A stretch of DNA of 64,000 bases from Chloroflexota bacterium (GTDB lineage Bacteria > Chloroflexota > Anaerolineae > Promineifilales > Promineifilaceae), in assembly GCA_018004935.1 (NCBI GenBank), contig JAGNBF010000018.1, positions 24,097 to 88,096 on the forward strand, written 5' to 3'. Position 1 is the stretch's first letter. Each line of letters begins with the position of its first letter. This document shows positions 24,965 to 33,403 of the stretch, in pieces. Under the pieces are notes generated by a model, which did no database searches, was not told where the DNA came from, and saw only the letters and a list, made by a program, of their open reading frames with translations. Made by a program: the position numbers and the translations under genes.

Positions 24965-25564
24965 TCAGGTGTCGGGCAGGCTTTTGTCTTCCAGATCCTG
25001 TCGGGCGGAGAGGGAATCTTCACGGCGGGCCAGGTGTTCTCCATGATCGGCTAGACGTTGACGCAGATCATTCATCTCCTGTTTGTGATCTTGTTTGGTC
25101 TGGTTGAGTTGTTCTAGCATCACAATGTTTTCTTCTTGTTCGGCCAGAGAGCCACTGAGGTTTTGGGTGTGTTGGATTTGTTTTAGCAGGTGATCCATCT
25201 CTATACGCAGAATATTGCTGGCCTGCTGATAGGTCTGATAACGATTTTGGGCGGCGTCAGCTTGTTGTTGCTGTTGGTTGAGAGTGGGGAGCAGGCGTGC
25301 GGCCGCGTCTGGATTGCCGTTATTCATGAGCGTATGAATACGTTGATTGATTTCTGCGGCCGCGGCCGCAGACTGTTTGTAAGCCGCCTGTCCCCGTTTT
25401 TCTCGTGCGACTGCCTGGGCTAACTCCTGGCGTAAGTGCACGAGTCTGGCCTGGCTATCAGCCAGCACCGTCTGTGTGCGATTGGCCGGTTGATAGGGTT
25501 CCTCACTGAACAGATCGTTTGCGGCCGCACGCACCAGTTGTGTAACCCGTTCTAGTAGTTTCAT
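24965..25564 (-). CDS. PspA/IM30-like coiled-coil protein
   Basis: A 199-residue protein, almost entirely helical coiled coil. The N-terminus MKLLERVTQLVRAAANDLF is amphipathic, as in PspA/Vipp1, where it binds stressed membranes. Glu/Gln/Arg-rich helices follow (LRQELAQAVAREKRGQAAYK, NQQQQQADAAQNRYQTY and RIEMDHLLKQI). It is slightly shorter than typical PspA (~220). It lies downstream of a flotillin and an NfeD-like gene on the same strand, the classic partners in membrane-integrity control. Four GCGGCCGC copies encode Ala runs. Confidence 0.75.
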   Translation of the reverse strand: MKLLERVTQLVRAAANDLFSEEPYQPANRTQTVLADSQARLVHLRQELAQAVAREKRGQAAYKQSAAAAAEINQRIHTLMNNGNPDAAARLLPTLNQQQQQADAAQNRYQTYQQASNILRIEMDHLLKQIQHTQNLSGSLAEQEENIVMLEQLNQTKQDHKQEMNDLRQRLADHGEHLARREDSLSARQDLEDKSLPDT

Positions 25565-25861
25565 GGAGCATCCATCTGTCTGGTAATCAGAACCGCCTCT
25601 TCGTTTGGCAATCAGTCAGCCTGACCCAGCCGCAATTCTCAGTTTGAACGATAAACGTTCCGTTAATCCGCCCGGCGGTCGAACCGCCGGGCTATCAGTA
25701 CCAAGCCTACGGGCTAAAACAGCAGGCCAACGGCCTTCGTAACCATAGCCCGGCCCGTTTTACGCTGGGCGGCCGCGCCATTTTTAGAGACTCAGACCAA
25801 ATTGAGAATTGCTGTTGACCCGGTAAGGGTGTGGCGATTAACCCTCCGCCCATGGCTGTTT
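25565..25861. other. Gene-free stretch with inverted repeats
   Basis: TTTGAACGATAAACGTTCCG and GTTAATCCGCCCGGCGGTCG, followed by a GGCGGTCGAACCGCCGGGC hairpin and CGGGCTAAAACAGCAGGCC, fill the gap between the flotillin and pspA-like genes. The first part is the inverse of sequence at 62617-62660. Confidence 0.6.
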
Positions 25862-27916
25862 CTATTTCTGCATCATGGCCCGTAAATATAACTCATCAAA
25901 GGGCAATTCATTGAGAACAGGCAATTCCGCTAACATCTTTTGCGCCTTCTCGATGGTTGGCTTGTCCTCACTCTTAACCTTGTTTTGCAGTTGAACCAGA
26001 ACCTCACGCACCGTTTGCCCTTTCAGTTTATTAATGTCGAGATGATTTTCCGCCAGGTGCAGGATGTCGGGGACCAGTTGGCCTAATTCGCTGATGGCAT
26101 TGCCGTTGTTGTTTCCTTGCCCCAAATGTAATAGAGCATCCCCGGTGGGGTCGCCGGTTACTTTATTGACGACCTGCTGGGCAATTTCGCGCACGGGTTG
26201 GGGGGTGGCCGAGACCAATTCGCCCAAACCATCGGCCAGTGTGACCATGCGGAGGAGCGACGCGGCCGCGTTGGGGTCGCCAATGAGCTTAATGTTCATT
26301 GCTGAGAGAGCAGACGCCAGAGCTTGCGATTTAGCGATTTCGATACGGACCTGGGCGTCCAATTGGAGTTTGAGGATTTCGACCCGTTGGGCCACACCAT
26401 CGTAAGCGGCCAAGGCTTCGGCTTTGGCTTTTTCACTTTCGGCGTGAGCCAGACCTTGCGCTCTGATAGCTTCGGCCTCGCGCAGGCCTGCTTCAGCTTT
26501 GGCTTTCAATACATCGGCCTGGGCCAGACCATCCGCCGAGGCTTTAGCTTTAGCGGCTTCGGCGCGGAGCTTTTCGGCTTCGACTTCGGCCTGGGCCTGG
26601 GTGCGGAGCGTTTCGGCCTGTTTGAGAGCGGCATCAGCTTCCGCGGCCGCGATCTCTTTCATCGCTTTGGCCTGGGCTTCCGCTTCCCGTTGTTTGCGTA
26701 ACGCGTCCAGTTCGATCCGGTTCTTTTGCTCGATCATCGCCTTTTGCGCTTCCCGCTCCGCCTCAATAACGCTGATTCTGGCCTGACGTTCTGCCTGAGC
26801 ACGAGCCTCTACCGTCTTTACCCCTTGCGCCGCCTCTTCACGTTGCGCCAGAAGCAACAACCGATCTTTTTCCGCCTTTTCTCGCTCCTGCTCAGCTTGT
26901 ACGACAGCGATTTGCCGTTGCTGTTCCGCCAATTCAATTGCCTGACGACGAATAACTTCGGCGGCCATTACTTCTTGTTGTCTACGTTCGTTCTGGATAG
27001 CCAGTTGTTGCTCTTTCTCCAGTTCGGTCAGAGCTACGGCCCGCTCTTTGGATACTCGCGCCAACTCCGAACGTTGAATTTCTTCAAACACTTTCTGATC
27101 CGCCTGGGCTTTTTCCATCGCCTGTAAAGTGCGAATTTCACGTTCCTGGGATGCTGTCGCCAGAGCCAGGTCACGGTCTAGATCTAACCGCATTTTGGAC
27201 GCTTCGGTATCCCGCTGTTTGATCTCAATCTCTGTCCGGCGTTCAATATCGTTACGTTCACGTAGTGCCTGTTGAATAACCTGCGCATTGGCCCGTGCTA
27301 CTTGTGCGCCAAATACGTCATCTATGCCAAATGATCCCTGCCGGGCGGCCCGAAGGGTCAGAATTGAGACCGATTCCAGGAAAAGACCATTGGCTTCCAG
27401 GTCTGTCTTGAGGCGACTTTGCACTTGTTTAATAAATTCATCTCGTTCCTGGTGTAGGCTCATCAGGGTGAAGGTGGCGGCAACGTCACGCAATGCGCCG
27501 TCTAGTTTGGCGTCTACCAACTGTTTCACCACCATTGCATCTACCTGTTTGCCGCCGATGGTACGGGCGGCTTCAATAACCCCATCTTCGGAAGGATGGA
27601 CGCGGATGTAGAAGATGACCTTGATGTCGGCGTATTGGGGGTCAATGGTCAAAAGTGCATTGCCTTCGGTGCGTTCAATTTCGATGGCCATTGTGCCTAG
27701 ATCAACCCAGGTGATTTCATGGAGGGCACTAAATACCCAGGCACCCCCATTCATGACCACTTTTGGCTTGGCATCTGGGGCGCGGAACAGGCCACCCGTA
27801 CGCACATAAGCACGATTGGCCGGAGTTTTGACATATGACTTCAAAATGGAAGCAAATAGCGCAATAACGATGAGGACAACAACACCAATGATGGCAAAAA
27901 TAACCAGGGGTTGCAT
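25862..27916 (-). CDS. Flotillin-like SPFH protein, YqiK-type
   Basis: A 684-residue membrane-anchored scaffold. Residues 4-26 form the membrane anchor. An SPFH domain (~30-215) contains GLFRAPDAKPKVVMNGGAWV and VDLGTMAIEIERTEGNALL. A very long Ala/Glu/Gln/Arg-rich coiled coil (~215-540) follows, with repeated KAEAxLREAExxRAQGxA units. A C-terminal tail (~545-684) ends in DELYLRAMMQK. Flotillins order membrane microdomains. ATG 27916 follows AAAGGAG. The upstream NfeD/YqiJ-like gene is the usual partner (yqiJ-yqiK in E. coli), and the downstream PspA-like gene strengthens a membrane-stress role. Confidence 0.9.
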   Translation of the reverse strand: MQPLVIFAIIGVVVLIVIALFASILKSYVKTPANRAYVRTGGLFRAPDAKPKVVMNGGAWVFSALHEITWVDLGTMAIEIERTEGNALLTIDPQYADIKVIFYIRVHPSEDGVIEAARTIGGKQVDAMVVKQLVDAKLDGALRDVAATFTLMSLHQERDEFIKQVQSRLKTDLEANGLFLESVSILTLRAARQGSFGIDDVFGAQVARANAQVIQQALRERNDIERRTEIEIKQRDTEASKMRLDLDRDLALATASQEREIRTLQAMEKAQADQKVFEEIQRSELARVSKERAVALTELEKEQQLAIQNERRQQEVMAAEVIRRQAIELAEQQRQIAVVQAEQEREKAEKDRLLLLAQREEAAQGVKTVEARAQAERQARISVIEAEREAQKAMIEQKNRIELDALRKQREAEAQAKAMKEIAAAEADAALKQAETLRTQAQAEVEAEKLRAEAAKAKASADGLAQADVLKAKAEAGLREAEAIRAQGLAHAESEKAKAEALAAYDGVAQRVEILKLQLDAQVRIEIAKSQALASALSAMNIKLIGDPNAAASLLRMVTLADGLGELVSATPQPVREIAQQVVNKVTGDPTGDALLHLGQGNNNGNAISELGQLVPDILHLAENHLDINKLKGQTVREVLVQLQNKVKSEDKPTIEKAQKMLAELPVLNELPFDELYLRAMMQK

Positions 27917-28061
27917 TTTCTACTCCTTTAACCGGTTTTGTTTGACTGGGTAAGCGTCAGTATTTCAGAACAAGAGTCTTCGAGACGGCAAAAGCATGAC
28001 TCCCTTTGTCCGGCAGGTATGAGGATCGCACATTTCCCATAAATTCTGCAAGAGTCAAAAC

Positions 28062-28125
28062 GTAACGACTAAGCCCGTTTGCCTTCGACAAGCTCAGACA
28101 ACAGGCTTAGTCGTTACGTCAAAAC
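28062..28125. repeat. CGTAACGACTAAGCC ... inverted repeat
   Basis: ACGTAACGACTAAGCCCGTT, CTTCGACAAGCTCAGACAAC and GGCTTAGTCGTTACGT form a stem with the dispersed CTTCGACAAGC motif in the loop. It separates the NfeD-like and flotillin genes. Confidence 0.7.
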
Positions 28126-28136
28126 GCTCAATCCGC

Positions 28137-28892
28137 TCATGACAAACGGGTAGCGGTGTACCGTTTTTCCTGTTCATCATAAGCGACTAAGACGATTTGG
28201 TCGTCTTGAAGGATGGGGTCTTCATCTTGAACAATCGCGAACACATTGATGGTTAAACCGCCTTTGTCTCTAACCTGTACCATGCCGTATTTGCTATCTA
28301 GCTGGCGACTAAGCACGACGCCGGGTCGCCCCACCAAATCTTTCATAGATGTGGCGGTTGATACCACGGGCGGCAATGCTCGTCCAATCAGACGGGCCAG
28401 CCGCGAACTGATAACCCCGCCGCTGAGGAAGGAGGCGATTAATACTGGGGCAAAGGCCAGTGAAGGATAGGTGGTAAATAATTCTTGGATAAGGTTGTTT
28501 AAGAGCCAGCCTATCACCCCGGTCATACCAAACAGGATGATCAGCACTACAAAAAGAGGAGCCTTGCCAACACCAAGAAAGGCCAGAATGCCGAGGGTAG
28601 ACAATCCATTATGACCGTCTAGATCTGCATCATGATCCGCATCCAAATCGGTGTCCGCATCGGTGTCCAGGCCAACATCCCCATCTACATCAATATCGGC
28701 ATCAATATCCGCATCAATATCGGCATCCAAATCAGTATCTATATCCAGGTCGGCATCCGTGTCTACATCTGTGTCATGTTCGCCGCCCAGGCCAATGAGT
28801 TGTAGGACAGTTAATAAAACACACAGGAGGAGTAGGATGGAGTAAGGGAGATTGTACCAGGCAGTAATGAAAGACCAGGTTTCAGTGAGCAT
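28137..28892 (-). CDS. NfeD/YqiJ-like membrane protein with Asp-repeat loop
   Basis: A 251-residue protein. One membrane helix (~15-34) is followed by residues 40-92 in which Asp occupies nearly every second position (DTDADLDIDTDLDADIDADI and so on), probably an extracytoplasmic, cation-binding loop. Two or three more helices (~100-160) lead to a C-terminal OB-fold-like domain (~180-250: DLVGRPGVVLSRQL, YGMVQVRDKGGLTINVFAI). This is the YqiJ/NfeD arrangement next to a flotillin gene. The acidic repeat is an unusual addition; it may bind Ca2+ or Mg2+, which is inference. Confidence 0.8.
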   Translation of the reverse strand: MLTETWSFITAWYNLPYSILLLLCVLLTVLQLIGLGGEHDTDVDTDADLDIDTDLDADIDADIDADIDVDGDVGLDTDADTDLDADHDADLDGHNGLSTLGILAFLGVGKAPLFVVLIILFGMTGVIGWLLNNLIQELFTTYPSLAFAPVLIASFLSGGVISSRLARLIGRALPPVVSTATSMKDLVGRPGVVLSRQLDSKYGMVQVRDKGGLTINVFAIVQDEDPILQDDQIVLVAYDEQEKRYTATRLS

Positions 28893-28963
28893 AATTGGGG
28901 TTTAGTGTACAAGATGAACACGGTCAATGGGGTCATTATAACAAAAATCTGGCGGTACGGGTT

Positions 28964-29053
28964 AGGGCGATTGCCTGCTCCTCCAAAGAATCCAACCCTT
29001 TAACGATTCCCCGTGGGAAGGGGGTGGGGGAAATCCGAGTATGCACTCACCCT
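28964..29053. mobile_element. Short internally deleted copy with AGGGCGATTGC termini
   Basis: AGGGCGATTGCCTGCTC at 28964-28980 and GAGTATGCACTCACCCT at 29037-29053 are the termini of the C-rich palindromic element family; only ~55 bp of inner sequence remain. At ~29150-29200 GGTGGCTGGGAGCGATCTCC is a degenerate copy of the GGTCAGGAGACC family. No gene between 28893 and 29313. Confidence 0.65.
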
Positions 29054-29313
29054 GGGTAATCACCCTAATGATCGGCAGGAAGGGGGGGCAATGGGTATAC
29101 TTATGCCGTCACTTGTTTTGAAAGGATGAGAAAGTAGTTTCTCCATAACTTGGGGTGGCTGGGAGCGATCTCCTGACCGCATCACAGCCCCGAAATATGG
29201 AGAAATTATATGAGAAACAATACGGACAACGCGGCCGCACGTTGCCCTATTTTTTCCCTTTGACATGGTTTAGGGTGACGATTTGGCGGATTACCTAACA
29301 TCTGGAGGTATCT

Positions 29314-29940
29314 GTGCCAATCAGGAAGGGTATTGTGGGTTTTATCAGACGGCTTTTGGGTAGAAAAGAGATAACGTATATCACCATCGTTTCCGGGTTG
29401 CCCCGTTCTGGAACTTCAATGATGATGAAAATGTTGGTGGCCGGGGGCATTGCACCGTTGACCGATGCCATTCGCTCTGCTGATGGAGATAACCCGGAAG
29501 GGTATTATGAATTTGAACGGGTAAAGCAGTTGGATAAGGGAGATACAACCTGGTTAGTGGAAGCGCAAGGTAAGGTGGTGAAGGTAATTTCGGCCTTGTT
29601 GAAACATTTACCAACCAGATATGAGTATCGGGTGGTGTTTATGCGGCGGCGGATTGAGGAAGTGTTGGCTTCGCAAAAGAAAATGTTGATCCACCGGGGG
29701 GAAGCAACTGATGCGGTAAGTGATGAGGAGTTGGCGCAATTGTACCGTAAGCATTTGGGTCAGGTGGATGCCTGGTTGAATAGCCAGCCTAATGTCCGGG
29801 TGTTGTATGTAAATTACAACACGATTCTTAAAAACCCGGAAGCGGAGTTGCCTGCTATTCTGGCTTTTTTTGATGATAAGTTAGATCGGGACAAGATGCT
29901 TCAGGTGGTGAAGCCGGAGCTGTATCGTAATCGGACTTGA
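29314..29940 (+). CDS. Sulfotransferase-like P-loop protein
   Basis: A 208-residue protein starting at GTG 29314, six bases after GGAGGT. The N-terminal VSGLPRSGTSMMMKML is the 5'-phosphosulfate-binding loop of sulfotransferases. YRVVFMRRRIEEVLASQKKM matches the 3'-phosphate-binding segment, and VRVLYVNYNTILKNPE fits the later core. It may transfer sulfate from PAPS, or be a nucleotide-binding relative. It has no signal peptide. It precedes a small membrane-protein gene by 41 bp. Confidence 0.8.
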   Translation: MPIRKGIVGFIRRLLGRKEITYITIVSGLPRSGTSMMMKMLVAGGIAPLTDAIRSADGDNPEGYYEFERVKQLDKGDTTWLVEAQGKVVKVISALLKHLPTRYEYRVVFMRRRIEEVLASQKKMLIHRGEATDAVSDEELAQLYRKHLGQVDAWLNSQPNVRVLYVNYNTILKNPEAELPAILAFFDDKLDRDKMLQVVKPELYRNRT

Positions 29941-29981
29941 ACGAGAGAGGTTTGATCTCACAGATGGAAAAGGAGAATTGA

Positions 29982-30167
29982 ATGAAAAAAGTTGTAAATG
30001 TAGTTGCTGTTTTGCTGATATTGGGTGGGGGAGTGTGGTTCTTGCAGGGGATTAATGTTTTGCCGGGTAGTTTTATGACGGGCCAGATTGAGTGGGCTAT
30101 TTATGGTGGTTTGGCTATTCTTATCGGTGCGGGGATGGTGTTCTTTGCTAACCGTCGCCGGGGGTGA
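29982..30167 (+). CDS. Small conserved two-helix membrane protein
   Basis: A 61-residue protein with two membrane helices (~4-22 and ~37-56) joined by a conserved-looking loop LQGINVLPGSFMTGQIEWAI. This GINxLPGSFMTGQxxWA pattern recurs in many small bacterial membrane proteins of unknown role. AAGGAG precedes ATG 29982 at ideal spacing. The tail NRRRG is cytoplasmic by the positive-inside rule. It may be co-transcribed with the sulfotransferase-like gene. Confidence 0.8.
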   Translation: MKKVVNVVAVLLILGGGVWFLQGINVLPGSFMTGQIEWAIYGGLAILIGAGMVFFANRRRG

Positions 30168-30181
30168 AGAAGTATCGTGTT

Positions 30182-30262
30182 CGTAACTGTACAGTTTCGC
30201 TGGAGAAACCGGGTTGTGCTGAGGCCAACGCATGCCCTACAAAAGAAATACCCGGTTTCTGA
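30182..30262. repeat. GAGAAACCGGGTT ... repeat (inverted copy)
   Basis: Inverse of the repeat at 16919-17003: AACTGTACAGTTTCGCTGGA, GAAACCGGGTT, CATGCCCTACAAAAGAAA and ACCCGGTTTCTGA. Located between convergent genes. Confidence 0.75.
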
Positions 30263-30284
30263 TGTGTATAATTACTCGTGTTCT

Positions 30285-31133
30285 TTAGCTCGTAATGAGA
30301 ATGATCGCCATCAACGCGGCCGCAACGCCCCACCATTGCCCCCCTTGTAGTCGTTCCTTTAGGATTAACCAGGCTAAGAGTACCGTTGTCGCCGGATAAA
30401 GTGATGACAGAACCGCGGCTACATCCAGTCGCCCGGCCTGGGCGGCCAACATAAAAAAAGCATTCCCTCCAGTATCCCCTAAACCAGAAAGAACAATAAT
30501 TGGCAATTCGCGTAGTGTGGGTCGCGGCCGCGGCCGCCCCAACCAAACCAGTATTCCTATTACTGTTATTGAGGCCAGACGGGCCGCCATTAACGGCCAC
30601 AAAACGGCCCCTTCATTTACCTGATCGAGAGAGATATAAAACAGCCCAAACCCTAAACCAGCTATACCGGCCAGGGTTAAATCTTGCCGGACAATACCCC
30701 CTTTTTCCTGTGTGCGGGAGATGAGCCAGACACCCAATAGCGCAGTACCAAACCCGAGGAGCGGCCGCGCACCAGGCCAGCCCTCTGACCAAAATGAAAC
30801 GACCAACGGAGGTAGGGTGGTTATGACGGCGGCAATGGGGGCCACAACCCCCATGCGGCCGCGGGCCAACCCTTGATAAAGTACCAGTAGCCCTACCGCT
30901 CCTGCCAGACCGCCCACCGCGCCTTTGAGTAGGTCGGTGGGGTGGGGGGGGCGTTCGCCGATAATAAGCGTAAGCCCTAGCAGAAAAACAATCCCTATTA
31001 GTTGTGAGAAGAGTACCACAAAGTAAGCACTGCTTTTTTTGGTTGCCAGCCCCCCGGCAAAATCACCCGTTCCCCAACTGGCCGCTGAGAGCAAACCAAA
31101 GATTGCGGCCGCGAATAATGGATTGTTTGACAT
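30285..31133 (-). CDS. EamA/DMT family transporter
   Basis: A 282-residue membrane exporter with about ten helices in two EamA halves (~1-135 and ~150-282). SAASWGTGDFAGGLATKK at 16-33 and VVAPIAAVITTLPPLVV near 95-111 mark the first half; LSSLYPATTVLLAWLILKER near 240-260 is the classic EamA end. ATG 31133 follows GAGAGAAC. Six copies of GCGGCCGC lie in the gene. Substrate unknown; no neighbour gives a clue. Confidence 0.88.
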   Translation of the reverse strand: MSNNPLFAAAIFGLLSAASWGTGDFAGGLATKKSSAYFVVLFSQLIGIVFLLGLTLIIGERPPHPTDLLKGAVGGLAGAVGLLVLYQGLARGRMGVVAPIAAVITTLPPLVVSFWSEGWPGARPLLGFGTALLGVWLISRTQEKGGIVRQDLTLAGIAGLGFGLFYISLDQVNEGAVLWPLMAARLASITVIGILVWLGRPRPRPTLRELPIIVLSGLGDTGGNAFFMLAAQAGRLDVAAVLSSLYPATTVLLAWLILKERLQGGQWWGVAAALMAIILITS

Positions 31134-31306
31134 AAAGTTCTCTCCTTGTCGTCAAGCCATCATTATATGCTTTTTGTCGCCTGTGGCGGCATTTGCGGTT
31201 TGTTGGTTTAGGACGATTGCCTAGAAGAGGTGGGAGTTGCCATATTCATTGAGGGTCTCAGGACTTTCGGGTTTTGATGTTGTTTGATTGTTTTTTTTGT
31301 TGGTTG

Positions 31307-31398
31307 ATTACTATACGTAATAACATAATAACCCATCCCGATTTTTAAGGATTCAGGGGGGATTTATTTGTTTGTAATTACTATACGTAATAACATAA
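31307..31398. repeat. 22-bp direct repeats spaced 70 bp
   Basis: ATTACTATACGTAATAACAT (plus AA) occurs identically at 31307-31328 and 31377-31398. Each copy contains the dyad ATTAC-TATAC-GTAAT. The block between has TCCCGATTTTTAAGGATTCA. Just after the second copy is a run of A. These look like iteron- or operator-like sites but no gene starts at the expected side. Confidence 0.7.
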
Positions 31399-31469
31399 AC
31401 AAAAAAAAGACCGTTTAGCCGCGCAGTTCATCCGTCAGGCCCGTCTGGTCGTAATTGTTGATTAGATGT

Positions 31470-31550
31470 ATCTATACAGGTGGTGTATGGCTCTGCCTGA
31501 GCTTGTCAAAGGCGGAGTGGGGCTTTGACAAGCTCAGCTATCGAGGATGT
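31470..31550. repeat. CTGAGCTTGTCAAAGGC repeat
   Basis: GGCTCTGCCTGAGCTTGTCA, then GGGCTTTGACAAGCTCAGCT; member of the dispersed CTTCGACAAGC family. The remainder of 31134-31692 shows no gene. Confidence 0.65.
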
Positions 31551-31692
31551 GTAGCGTTGGAACGGCTGGTTTGTTTCAGGGGTGGTGCTTGCGGCCGCTG
31601 GTGGAGTATTGGCGACGCACCCCCAGAACGCGAGGTATGGTACTGTCCCTGATGTGGGTAAAAGCAGAAGGTGCTCCCCCCGGAGCCGGAAT

Positions 31693-32073
31693 CTACTCTA
31701 ATGCCTGAAAAAGAGCCGATAGCCCCCATATAATGAGGAGAATAGGCCAGATCATTCCCCAATTGAGACCAAAAAGGAAGATAGCGCCGACGATACTCCA
31801 AATGAGGGCCCCGGCAAGGTGACGGCGTACACCCCGGGTAATGCGGCCGCGGACTTGCCATTTAGCAAAGGCCTTGGCCACACTGCTGGCGGCGGGAAAT
31901 AGAAAGAATAAAGCCCACCAGTTATGTAACGTGAAAATCCCCAGGTTACTCAATAAAAAGACGGTACCAAAAACAATGAGCATTATGGGGAAAGCCCAAT
32001 TTTGCTCATTGTGCGGTTCAACGGTGCGGGCTTGCTCTTTTTCAGCTTCTTTAAGAGCGGAAATTTCATCCAT
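31693..32073 (-). CDS. LiaF/LiaI-like transmembrane-region protein
   Basis: A 126-residue protein. Residues 1-25 are polar and acidic. Helix pairs at ~28-62 (FPIMLIVFGTVFLLSNLGIF, WWALFFLFPA) and ~88-122 (LAGALIWSIVGAIFLFGLNW, IWPILLIIWG) repeat the LiaI-LiaF-like transmembrane region, found in envelope-stress sensors. The linking segment KWQVRGRITRGVRRHL is basic and cytoplasmic. ATG 32073 follows AGGTGATACC. No partner kinase nearby. Confidence 0.75.
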   Translation of the reverse strand: MDEISALKEAEKEQARTVEPHNEQNWAFPIMLIVFGTVFLLSNLGIFTLHNWWALFFLFPAASSVAKAFAKWQVRGRITRGVRRHLAGALIWSIVGAIFLFGLNWGMIWPILLIIWGLSALFQALE

Positions 32074-32313
32074 GGTATCACCTGCTAAAGAAAGGAATCA
32101 CGGGTAATGGCAGATAGGCAGATTTGCTATTACCCGTAACCTCTATACGGCAACCATAGGACAAAGTTGCGGCCGCGAATCGTTTACTACGTATCTGCCG
32201 CGAGAGGATGAAAAAACCTTGGATTATGCCCTTTGGCCTACTTGAGAAATTTCCTGCCCAGGAGCGGAGTGGGGCGGAAATTCAGTAAGCAATCATCCCC
32301 GGCACACCTATCT

Positions 32314-32398
32314 GTACTGTTCGCGGTCAGTTATTGCGCTTTTATGCTGTGGTCGGTCTCCTGACCGAGCTACCAATATGTGACCGTGATGGGTATAG
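32314..32398. repeat. GGTCGGTCTCCTGACCGAGC element (inverted copy)
   Basis: Reverse complement of the element at 7801-7886, with matching ends ACTGTTCGCGGTCAG and TGACCGTGATGGGTATAG. It ends a few bases before the 3' end of the kinase-fold gene. The remaining sequence 32074-32313 holds a degenerate AAATTCAGTAAGCAATCATC terminus and one GCGGCCGC copy, no gene. Confidence 0.75.
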
Positions 32399-32403
32399 TG
32401 CAC

Positions 32404-33357
32404 TCAAATCTGGGCCATAAAGGTATACCCGGCCATACCGTCTTTGACGGCGAAGGAACCCATAAGCCAGATGCGCCGGATGGTGAGGAACGGCTCAATT
32501 GCCTGATGTTCAGCCTGAGTCAGCGGCCGCACCGAATAATAACCGGCAAAAAAGGCTTCGGAATACTCAACTGGCGCATGCAACAGGTTGGTATTAGCCA
32601 GAAATGTAGCAATATCGTAGGCTCGCCAGCCATAGGAGCAGAGGTCGAAATTGAAAAACGTAGGATTGCCGGTTTCATCAAAATGGACATTGGTGCTATG
32701 GAAATCGCCCCCAATCACACCCCAGGCATCATTTGTTGGCGTACTGCCGAGTAGTCGGGTAATTTCTTCTTTAGCTTCCTCTGCCGAGGTGACTAACAAA
32801 TCCAGGTCCTCAAAATCACTTTCATTCCAGAACAGTTTGATCCGCTCTAACGGGCGATCTACCAAAAAGGCCAGATCACTAAGTTGACGACCATGAGTAC
32901 TATTGTATTCATTGGAGGCGATATGGATATGCGCCATTTTTTCGCCAATCCGGTAAAACTGATCCTCACTGTGTTCGGACATAGGTTCGCCCGAAGCAAA
33001 ACTAAAGAGGGCGTAATAACGTAAGCCTTCCGGGGCGTTGAGTTTGCCCAGGTATCCCCCATCGCGGCGACGAATGGGATAAGAGACGGGGCAACCCCGA
33101 TCCCGCAGAAAGGTAAGCCAATCTAATTCAAACAGGTAGTCGGACTCATGACGCATGAGCCGTTCGCCTGGTTGGTAAATACGGGCGACGTATTTTTGGC
33201 CTGCTGTTTTTACCTGGTAATGGTCGTTGTCCTGGGTACGCAGTAATTTACTGAACATTTTGCAGGTAACAGGGGTGTCAAAGACGTATTCATCATTAAT
33301 AATTTCGGCTAATGAATCCGGGGCAATAAAAGAACGAAGGACACGAACATCTCTCAT
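32404..33357 (-). CDS. APH-fold kinase (phosphotransferase family)
   Basis: A 317-residue protein; ATG 33357 follows CAGGAG. It has the aminoglycoside-phosphotransferase/choline-kinase fold. KYVARIY holds the ATP-binding lysine (Lys55), GGDFHSTN gives catalytic Asp218 and Asn223, and FNFDLC gives the metal-binding Asp238, followed by WRAYDIATFL. RdoA/SrkA stress-response kinases and homoserine or spectinomycin kinases share this pattern. The C-terminus extends to a helical end. Substrate unknown. Confidence 0.85.
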   Translation of the reverse strand: MRDVRVLRSFIAPDSLAEIINDEYVFDTPVTCKMFSKLLRTQDNDHYQVKTAGQKYVARIYQPGERLMRHESDYLFELDWLTFLRDRGCPVSYPIRRRDGGYLGKLNAPEGLRYYALFSFASGEPMSEHSEDQFYRIGEKMAHIHIASNEYNSTHGRQLSDLAFLVDRPLERIKLFWNESDFEDLDLLVTSAEEAKEEITRLLGSTPTNDAWGVIGGDFHSTNVHFDETGNPTFFNFDLCSYGWRAYDIATFLANTNLLHAPVEYSEAFFAGYYSVRPLTQAEHQAIEPFLTIRRIWLMGSFAVKDGMAGYTFMAQI

Positions 33358-33403
33358 GGGGTTCTCCTGTTTCAGTGAACAGTTTCGTTTTACTGCTAAC
33401 TGT

